Position numbers and translations under genes: made by a program. The notes under the pieces are model-generated. The model did no database searches. It saw only the letters and a list, made by a program, of their open reading frames with translations, and was not told the origin of the DNA. Positions 1 to 5,258 of a DNA stretch of 5,258 nt are shown one piece after another. The stretch is from Clostridia bacterium (lineage in GTDB: Bacteria; Bacillota; Clostridia; Oscillospirales; Acutalibacteraceae), in assembly GCA_900764115.1 (NCBI GenBank), contig CAAFMR010000411.1, forward strand, positions 1 to 5,258, written 5' to 3'. How positions within the stretch are numbered: the first letter of the stretch is position 1; each line of letters starts with the position of its first letter.

Positions 1-2
1 AT

Positions 3-29
3 ATTGTGCAAAGTGCGGTGTGGCACAAT
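3..29. repeat. Inverted repeat upstream of the esterase gene
   Basis: The arms ATTGTGC (3-9) and GCACAAT (23-29) are perfectly complementary over 7 bp with a 13-bp gap. The right arm ends 4 bases before the GGGAGG ribosome binding site. It could be an operator for a DNA-binding regulator or an RNA stem-loop in the leader of the mRNA. No convincing -35/-10 pair fits between it and the gene, so the promoter probably lies before the window. A 7-bp match at this spacing can arise by chance. Confidence 0.35.
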
Positions 30-33
30 GTAA

Positions 34-39
34 GGGAGG
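34..39 (+). promoter_or_regulatory. Ribosome binding site (GGGAGG) that sets the start at 49
   Basis: GGGAGG is a strong Shine-Dalgarno match with 9 bases between it and the ATG at 49. The nearer ATG at 41 is excluded because its frame stops after three codons (ATG AAC AGA TGA). The ATG at 49 also gives an immediate, well-formed signal peptide, which supports this start. Confidence 0.8.
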
Positions 40-48
40 CATGAACAG

Positions 49-3000
49 ATGAAAACGAAAGGATGGCTGGCATGTCTGCTGGCGGCGGCACTGCTGCTGA
101 CGACGGGCGGCGTCTGGCTGGAGCCGGCGGCGGCGAGCGATGCCGCAGCGGTGGTGATCCAGGCGCCGGCGGATAACCGGCTGGCGGGGCTGATTCCCAC
201 CAAAGGGCTGACCGATACGGCGTGGTCGGCATGCAACGGCCAGGTGTCCCAGCTGACGGATGGGGCGCTGGTGCTGGAGTCTGCCCACAACGACACCCGG
301 CGGGTGAATTTCTACCACGGAGCGCAGGGCGGTTATGACCGGTTCACCTTTGATATGGGGTCGTTTTATGCGCTGGATCGGTTCCTGCTGGGCTCGGAGT
401 ATGCGTCGGGACAGCGGGTGCGGATGGTGGATGTGTATGTGTCCGATAGCCGGGACACTCTGTATGACGAAAGCCATCGGGTGGTGAACGGCGTGGATCT
501 GCCGGGCATCAACACCCTGTTTACGCTGCCGGCGGCGGTGGAGGGGCGGTATGTGGGCTTTTCCATTTACATTCCCCGGCTGACCAATGGCAGCGCCAGC
601 ACCGACCCGGAGTATCCTTTTTACACCTCGCCCAACGGCTGGTACGGTATGCTGCGGCTGGGGGAGTTGGGCGCCTACGGCACGCCGGTGGAGCGCCCGG
701 TGATGACGACGATTGCTGCCGGGGCGCACTATGACATCGCTGCGATCCTGGGCGCCAACCGTATGAGCGCCGTCACCGATGCCTATTGGTATGGACAGCA
801 GCCGGTGGGGGGAGACTACGCCTATCTGGACGCCGATGGGGCGGAAACATCCGAAAAGCCCACGACCCTGTCGGCGATGCGGGCGGTTCCCATTGAGGAC
901 TACCTGTATATGACCGACAATCAGGTGCCGACGGTGCAGGGCGCCCCGGCAGACAAGGCGTATTTCGAGACGAGAGAACCGCTGGCAAACGGCTCCTATT
1001 CGGATGCGGCGGCGGTGGAGGCGCTGACCCAGGGGCGGTATACAACCTATTATTATGTGTTTGCGCTGGATCAGCTGTATGAATACACCTCTGTGCTGGT
1101 AGGACAGCCGGAGGAAAATGCCTTCAATATGCTGTGGTTCGGACAGGTGTATGCTTCCGAAACGCTGGAAACCTTGTTTGACGCCGGCAGCCTGCGAGGG
1201 GAATGGAACACCCGGCGGACCTTTGACCGGGCGGCGGTAACGGAAACCCGGGCGTATCTCTTTACCACGGCGGCGGTGCGTTCCGCCCGCTATGTGGGGC
1301 TGGTGGTGCCCCAGCAGCAGGGCACGATGCTGCGGCTGGGGGAGCTGGGGCTGTATGGCGGCGGCGCGCAAGCCACCGTTACCCGGCTGGAGCGGAACCG
1401 CTCTCAGTTGACGTTCTCCTCGGAGCGGTATACTGCCTGGACCGCCGATGTCAACCGGTTGGCAGGGCGCAGCGCTTATACATATAATACGGATAAGGCG
1501 GCGCTGGGCGCGGCGGTGTCCGCCCGCGCCGGCACGGGCTATGACGGCTCGGTGATCACCGACAAGGAGATATGGTATTTATCCCGGATTCCGGAATCCT
1601 CCGAGGTGTGGAGCACGGCGAATCCCTCCGGCTGGGACGGGAACTCGCTGTTCTCCGGCTTGCCGGCGGCTGCCTATACCGGCGCGCTGCCCGCCGACGG
1701 CGAGGCGCACCGGGTGCAGGCGCGGCTGGTGTACGATCTGGGACGGGCGTACGATCTGACCCACTTTGTGGTGGGGCAGGGAATGGACAGCGCCTTCAAA
1801 TACAAGCTGTGGTATGCGGAGGTGTATGTGAGCAGCGACCCGGCGACGCTGTATGCGGCGGAGAACCGGGTGGCGGCGTATTCCTATGTGAATGAGGACG
1901 GCACTTATGGGCGGCACAACGGCGGGATTGCCGACGCCGCTTTGGTGCTGGAGCCCGACTGCCCGGTGACGGGACGGTATGTGGGCTTTGCGTTTCCTAT
2001 GAATAACAGCGCCTCCGGCAACAGCAGCGAGCTGCGGGTCACCGAGCTGGGGGCTTACGGGCAGGTCAGCGGCGCCGTGGGCGATCCGCTGTATCTGACC
2101 GGCGCTGAACAGGCGGATGCCGTGACCTACGCCGGCGAAAATATGGTGACGGGCATGGTGGAGCGGCTGCTGGCGGATAGCGAGTATGCCGGCATTGCCA
2201 CCTACAAAAACGGCGCTCTGACCCGGGTGCAGTATCAGGAGCCTCAGCGGCTGGTGGACGGTCTGGTGGCAGGGGTGAACGCCCCCGACACGACGGACGC
2301 CCAGGGGCTGCTCATCTCCGAAACGGCGTATCGGGAGTTCACCGACCCCAACACGGCGGCAATGGCGCACTTCGTGTTTGATCTGGAGGAAAGCGCGCCG
2401 GTATCCCGGGTGCTGATCGGCTACGCCAACGATCCCCAGATCCAGTATCGTCCGTGGGCAGGGCAGGTGTATGTGTCCGAGACATTGGAGGAGCTGTACG
2501 ACGACAGCTCCCTGTGGGGCAGCTGGTCTTATGTGGAGAATGGGGCGCTGCCCAGCGCCATCACCGATAAGGGCGTGCTGTTTGAAACGGAGCAGCCCCG
2601 ATGGGGACGGTATGTGTCACTGGTGGTGCCGGTCAACTACCGGTCGCCTGCCAATGCGGTGCGGTTCCAGGAAATCGGCATTTATGCCGCTGCCGTTGAG
2701 GCGGTGGGCAGCCAGATTCGTACCGGCGCCGTCGATCTGGTGAGCGGCGCGGATACCGCTTCCGCCCGGGCGGATATCCGGTTTGCCACGGCGGTGCGTG
2801 TGTCCGGCGTGGCGGTGGATGCTGAAACCAATGCGCTGGATATTTCCGCTGCCTATCTGACGGTGGGCGGTGTGCGCTACCCGGTGAGCGGGATGGGCAC
2901 GCTGGTGGCGCATAGCCAGCGGCTGTCTGGGCAGGACCTGCCGGATGACGCGCTGGCCCATGAAACGGTGGCGGCTTGCGGCGGCACCGATGTCCCGGCG

Positions 3001-4278
3001 CAGGTGGCGTATGACGTCTCTGCCTACAACACCGCTACCGGCACCGGCACGCTGGTATATGCGGCGGCGCTGCGGGATGTTCCTTGCGCCCGGTATACCG
3101 AGCCGCTGGTGGCGCGGGGGTATATCCGCTACGATAAGGGGAACGGCGAATCGGGCTATCTGTATGGCGACATATTACGTCGGAATATATATGATGTATG
3201 GAGGGATACGGTGATGGAGGCACAGCAGGCAGGAGATACATCCCTGCAGGTCGGCGCCCGAGCGGACTATCTGCCAAAGGGCAGCGGGCGGTTCCGCCAA
3301 GGCTCCCGGGTGGTGTTCCTGGGGGACAGCATCACCTATGATGCCCGGTTTGTGCAGGAGATCGCCCAATATTATGCGGCGCACTATCCGGAGGATCGGG
3401 TGGAGTTTTATATGGACGGCATCCGGGGTGGCGACGTCGGCGGTGCGCTGACCTATCTGGAGGACGACACGCTGGCGTATCGCCCGGATTATGTGGTGGC
3501 GATGTTCGGAATGAACGATGTCGGTCGGGGCGGCTATAACCAGGGCAGCTATGAGGCGGTAGCGGAGACGCAGTATAAGTATATCGCGGCGTTTGAGGCG
3601 AATATGCGGCAGCTGGTGGAGCGGCTGCAGGCAGCGGGTGTGACCGTGCTGCTGTGTACCCCCTCTCCCTACGACGACGCCTGCACCAAGGCGGAGGCGA
3701 CGGCGTATGTGGGCTGCAATATGGCGCTGCAGAAATGTGCCGAGCGGGTACGCGCTATCGCTGCGGAAACCGGCTGCGCTGTGGCGGATTTCAACGCGCC
3801 TATGGTGGAGGCGCTTGCCTATGTGCAGGGTGTGAACAGCGACTATTCCATCATCAACAACACCGACCGGGTACACCCCGGCACCATTGGGCACGATCTG
3901 ATGGCGCGGATCTTCCTGCATACTCTGGTGGATGAGACGGTGGCGATCCCCACCAATGAACAGCTGCTAAGCTATGTGCAGGGCAGCGCCAAGCCGGATA
4001 CGGATTTGGGGGTGCCGCTGGAGCTGCGGGTCAAAGCGCAGAAAGCCCTCACCGGCACGGCACCGCTGGCGGTGCGCGGCTACTGGGAGGCGGAGTTCCA
4101 CTGTGTGGGCACGAACAACTACGGGCGCTCTCCGGAGGAGCGGCAGGCGCTGGTGGATCGCTACGAATGCGGCGATTTCCGGGGCACGGTGCTGAAACCC
4201 CGGTATGCTGCCAATGCGGCGGCGCTGGGGTCAAATATGGCAGCGACCCGGGCGGCTGCAGAGGGAATGTATCAATAG
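49..4278 (+). CDS. Large secreted multidomain SGNH/GDSL-family hydrolase (probable extracellular carbohydrate esterase)
   Basis: This is an exported protein of 1409 residues. Residues 1-29 form a signal peptide: K2 and K4, then a hydrophobic core, then AAA before S30 as the likely cleavage site. C9 is too early and lacks a proper lipobox, so it is not a lipoprotein. Residues 43-880 hold four divergent beta-rich modules resembling galactose-binding-like folds. Residues 888-1054 form a beta domain (IRFATAV near its start, VARGYIRYD at 1021-1028) of a kind I recognise from other clostridial surface proteins; its function is unknown. Residues about 1084-1295 are an SGNH hydrolase: block I GDSIT with nucleophile S1094, block II GIRGGDV with the oxyanion glycine about G1128, block III GMND with N1156, and block V DRVHPGTIGH with D1273 and H1276. 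All catalytic residues are present, so it is probably active. Residues 1300-1409 are a helical tail without LPXTG, dockerin or SLH motifs. By family analogy it may remove acetyl groups from a plant or host glycan; a general lipase/esterase is the alternative. It appears monocistronic, with a terminator just downstream. Confidence 0.95.
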   Translation: MKTKGWLACLLAAALLLTTGGVWLEPAAASDAAAVVIQAPADNRLAGLIPTKGLTDTAWSACNGQVSQLTDGALVLESAHNDTRRVNFYHGAQGGYDRFTFDMGSFYALDRFLLGSEYASGQRVRMVDVYVSDSRDTLYDESHRVVNGVDLPGINTLFTLPAAVEGRYVGFSIYIPRLTNGSASTDPEYPFYTSPNGWYGMLRLGELGAYGTPVERPVMTTIAAGAHYDIAAILGANRMSAVTDAYWYGQQPVGGDYAYLDADGAETSEKPTTLSAMRAVPIEDYLYMTDNQVPTVQGAPADKAYFETREPLANGSYSDAAAVEALTQGRYTTYYYVFALDQLYEYTSVLVGQPEENAFNMLWFGQVYASETLETLFDAGSLRGEWNTRRTFDRAAVTETRAYLFTTAAVRSARYVGLVVPQQQGTMLRLGELGLYGGGAQATVTRLERNRSQLTFSSERYTAWTADVNRLAGRSAYTYNTDKAALGAAVSARAGTGYDGSVITDKEIWYLSRIPESSEVWSTANPSGWDGNSLFSGLPAAAYTGALPADGEAHRVQARLVYDLGRAYDLTHFVVGQGMDSAFKYKLWYAEVYVSSDPATLYAAENRVAAYSYVNEDGTYGRHNGGIADAALVLEPDCPVTGRYVGFAFPMNNSASGNSSELRVTELGAYGQVSGAVGDPLYLTGAEQADAVTYAGENMVTGMVERLLADSEYAGIATYKNGALTRVQYQEPQRLVDGLVAGVNAPDTTDAQGLLISETAYREFTDPNTAAMAHFVFDLEESAPVSRVLIGYANDPQIQYRPWAGQVYVSETLEELYDDSSLWGSWSYVENGALPSAITDKGVLFETEQPRWGRYVSLVVPVNYRSPANAVRFQEIGIYAAAVEAVGSQIRTGAVDLVSGADTASARADIRFATAVRVSGVAVDAETNALDISAAYLTVGGVRYPVSGMGTLVAHSQRLSGQDLPDDALAHETVAACGGTDVPAQVAYDVSAYNTATGTGTLVYAAALRDVPCARYTEPLVARGYIRYDKGNGESGYLYGDILRRNIYDVWRDTVMEAQQAGDTSLQVGARADYLPKGSGRFRQGSRVVFLGDSITYDARFVQEIAQYYAAHYPEDRVEFYMDGIRGGDVGGALTYLEDDTLAYRPDYVVAMFGMNDVGRGGYNQGSYEAVAETQYKYIAAFEANMRQLVERLQAAGVTVLLCTPSPYDDACTKAEATAYVGCNMALQKCAERVRAIAAETGCAVADFNAPMVEALAYVQGVNSDYSIINNTDRVHPGTIGHDLMARIFLHTLVDETVAIPTNEQLLSYVQGSAKPDTDLGVPLELRVKAQKALTGTAPLAVRGYWEAEFHCVGTNNYGRSPEERQALVDRYECGDFRGTVLKPRYAANAAALGSNMAATRAAAEGMYQ
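175..2688 (+). repeat. Four tandem divergent copies of a beta-rich, CBM/discoidin-like module (protein-level repeat)
   Basis: The copies lie at about residues 43-211, 237-437, 469-671 and 698-880. Each opens with a similar segment: N43RLAG, N237RMSA, N469RLAG, N698MVTG. Each then has a strand ending in F/Y-D-L/M or similar (FTFDMG 99-104, YVFALD 336-341, LVYDLG 560-565, FVFDLE from 775), followed by a VxVYVS-like strand (VDVYVS 127, GQVYAS 365, AEVYVS 590, GQVYVS 805) with a following LY/LF. Next comes [GA]RYV[GS] (166, 413, 642, 853), and the copy closes with LRLGELGAYG or a relative (202, 428, 662, 872). The order is constant, so this is module duplication and not chance. The pattern, with a final strand reaching an LGxYG motif, fits galactose-binding-like folds such as F5/8 type C or CBM32-type modules. 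Ligand and exact family are not determinable here. Divergence is high, so the duplications are old. Confidence 0.8.
3200..3216 (+). promoter_or_regulatory. Possible internal translation start for a hydrolase-only product
   Basis: Inside the esterase gene, GGAGGG (3200-3205) lies 5 bases before an in-frame GTG (3211, V1055) and 8 bases before an in-frame ATG (3214, M1056). The site falls in the linker just ahead of the SGNH domain. Initiation at M1056 would give a 354-residue protein with the whole catalytic domain and no signal peptide. Upstream, GCGACA (3167-3172), 17 bp, TATGAT (3190-3195) resembles a weak promoter, but it would start RNA at about 3202, on top of the Shine-Dalgarno site. 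Internal initiation on the full-length mRNA is therefore the better model. This is inference only. Confidence 0.3.
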
Positions 4279-4294
4279 AGGAAGAAAAGACGGG

Positions 4295-4346
4295 AAGGGC
4301 GGCGGAGCGTGTGTGCAGACGGTGCGGCACGGTGCGTCGCCCTTTT
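4295..4346 (+). terminator. Probable rho-independent terminator of the esterase gene
   Basis: It starts 17 bases after the stop codon. AAGGGCGGCG (4295-4304) pairs with CGTCGCCCTT (4335-4344) over 10 bp with one G-U pair, running into TTTT (4343-4346). An inner CGTG/CACG pair (4308-4311 with 4328-4331) shortens the large loop. The T run is short and the loop long, so efficiency may be moderate. The position argues that the esterase gene is transcriptionally separate from the rRNA operon. Confidence 0.6.
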
Positions 4347-4430
4347 CCGTTGCCGGGCGGGTGCTGCCGGAGCGGGGTTTACAGCAGGTATATTTTGGGT
4401 TTCTTTAACGCATAGTAGGAAATAGGAAAG

Positions 4431-4463
4431 AAAAATGAAAAAACCGGAAAAAAAGTAAAAAAA
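4431..4463 (+). promoter_or_regulatory. A-tract array / UP element of the rRNA promoter
   Basis: Four runs of five to seven A's lie at 4431-4435, 4438-4443, 4448-4454 and 4457-4463, directly before the -35 box. Their centres are about 7.5, 10.5 and 9 bp apart, near the helical repeat. Such sequence fits an UP element that binds the RNA polymerase alpha C-terminal domain and may bend DNA. Its position, roughly -40 to -72 from the inferred start site, is typical of strong rRNA promoters. Confidence 0.65.
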
Positions 4464-4467
4464 GGTG

Positions 4468-4496
4468 TTGACAAATGAGGCGGGAGGTGGTATTAT
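4468..4496 (+). promoter_or_regulatory. rRNA operon promoter, housekeeping sigma type
   Basis: The -35 box TTGACA (4468-4473) is a perfect consensus match. A 17-bp spacer is followed by TATTAT (4491-4496), five of six matches to the -10 consensus. TG at 4488-4489 adds an extended -10 element. Transcription is predicted to begin near 4503. I see only this one promoter; a second copy (P1/P2) as in some Firmicutes is not visible in the window. Confidence 0.9.
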
Positions 4497-4556
4497 AGCG
4501 AAGCTGTCCGCGAGAGACGCCCCCGGCAACCGGCTGCGAACTCTGTCGGACAGGCA

Positions 4557-4580
4557 GAGAACCTTGAAAATTAAACAGTG
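4557..4580 (+). promoter_or_regulatory. boxA-like antitermination segment of the rRNA leader
   Basis: GAGAACCTTGAAAATTAAAC (4557-4576) and the following bases resemble the CTTTGAAAACT boxA region found before 16S and 23S genes in Bacillus and clostridia, where NusB/S10 and other Nus factors assemble. It sits just after the leader's first stem, in the expected order. The match is by resemblance and not exact. Confidence 0.5.
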
Positions 4581-4613
4581 TATGACAAGAACGAAACACA
4601 CAAATACCCGTTA

Positions 4614-4743
4614 ATTCCTCCTCGGAAACGAGAGGAATCCGGCATTGAGAAATCAATGCCAACAGGAATGTCACAGACATTCAGACGCTATGCGTCGCAA
4701 TGAGTTTTTCAGACTCAAGAATGATTTATACAGCATTAGCTGT
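4614..4743 (+). repeat. Array of six short hairpins in the rRNA leader
   Basis: Consecutive inverted repeats are: ATTCCT-C-CTCG / CGAG-AGGAAT with a GAAA loop and one bulged C (4614-4638); GGCATTGA / TCAATGCC with a GAAA loop (4641-4660); GAATGTC / GACATTC with loop ACA (4666-4682); GACGC / GCGTC with loop TAT (4684-4696); TGAGT / ACTCA (4701-4717); and ACAGC / GCTGT with loop ATTA (4730-4743). All stems are fully complementary apart from the single bulge. None has a terminator-type T run after it, so they are likely structural or processing elements. Confidence 0.75.
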
Positions 4744-4754
4744 GTAGATACAAT

Positions 4755-5258
<504 letters not shown>

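Larger units (their letters stand above)
4503..4754 (+). other. 16S rRNA operon leader (precursor, removed during maturation)
   Basis: About 250 nt separate the inferred start site from the mature 16S 5' end. No tRNA or open reading frame of note lies in it. At the very 5' end CTGTCCG (4504-4510) pairs with CGGACAG (4547-4553), enclosing a small CCGG-CAA-CCGG hairpin (4523-4533). A boxA-like stretch follows, then six short hairpins. The expected role is antitermination and guiding RNase processing of pre-rRNA; this is from general knowledge of rRNA leaders. Confidence 0.8.

Noticed and set aside
1579..2370. Long minus-strand open frame (263 codons) inside the esterase gene
   Set aside because: It is antisense to conserved module repeats, has a low-complexity His/Arg/Gly/Val-rich translation with no recognisable domain, and is expected from GC-rich codon use on the + strand.
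3167..3195. Promoter-like GCGACA, 17 bp, TATGAT inside the esterase gene
   Set aside because: The -35 match is only four of six, and the predicted transcript would begin at the internal Shine-Dalgarno site, leaving no usable leader. Kept only as a note under the internal start.
3175..3921. Minus-strand open frame (248 codons) opposite the SGNH domain
   Set aside because: The + strand carries all SGNH catalytic blocks here. The antisense translation is rich in His, Arg and Ile with no known motif.
4167..4415. Forward-frame open frame overlapping the end of the esterase gene and running past the stop
   Set aside because: Its translation is Arg/Gly/Cys-rich without a domain, it has no good ribosome binding site, and it spans the probable terminator.
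4617..4622. CCTCCT in the rRNA leader, identical to the anti-Shine-Dalgarno core
   Set aside because: It forms one arm of the first leader hairpin and is a six-base match that is easily due to chance.
4272..4680. Two minus-strand open frames (109 and 91 codons) over the intergenic region and rRNA leader
   Set aside because: They cover the rRNA promoter, A-tracts and leader hairpins, and their hydrophobic Phe-rich stretches are just the complement of the A-tracts.

Overview
The window holds two unrelated loci, both on the + strand: one complete gene for a very large secreted protein (49-4278), and the promoter, leader and first ~500 nt of a ribosomal RNA operon (about 4430 to the window end). 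The 16S fragment reads as a Gram-positive anaerobe of class Clostridia, probably in the Oscillospiraceae/Ruminococcaceae group (order Oscillospirales). The grounds are the GGACGAACGC 5' region, the GATATTGCACAATGGAGG stretch and a short V3. Genus cannot be read by eye. The Gram-positive style signal peptide, strong GGGAGG ribosome binding site and GC-rich codon use (CTG, CGG, GTG, GCG dominant) fit a gut-type Oscillospirales genome.

Region 1 (1-48) has a 7-bp inverted repeat and a clear Shine-Dalgarno site. Any promoter lies upstream of the window. Region 2 (49-4278) encodes a 1409-residue exported protein. It has a signal peptide, four divergent copies of a ~170-200 residue beta-rich module resembling galactose-binding-like (discoidin/CBM-type) folds, a beta domain of a type recurrent in clostridial surface proteins, an SGNH/GDSL hydrolase domain with all catalytic blocks intact, and a C-terminal helical tail without a recognised wall anchor. 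The best functional guess is an extracellular esterase, plausibly a carbohydrate deacetylase held to glycan by the N-terminal modules. The substrate is not readable.

Region 3 (4279-4754) has no gene. It holds a probable intrinsic terminator for the esterase gene, an A-tract array, a near-consensus rRNA promoter (TTGACA, 17 bp, TATTAT with extended -10 TG) and a ~250-nt leader with a boxA-like segment and a run of short perfect hairpins. Region 4 (about 4755-5258) is the 5' third of 16S rRNA, cut by the window end just before the 515 loop.

No mobile element, CRISPR array, tRNA or defence system was found. The best leads are a consensus internal Shine-Dalgarno site with a rare-codon cluster at the boundary of the hydrolase domain, the fourfold module repeat, the hairpin-packed rRNA leader, and a 16S base change that disrupts a pair in helix 1 and mismatches the common 27F primer.
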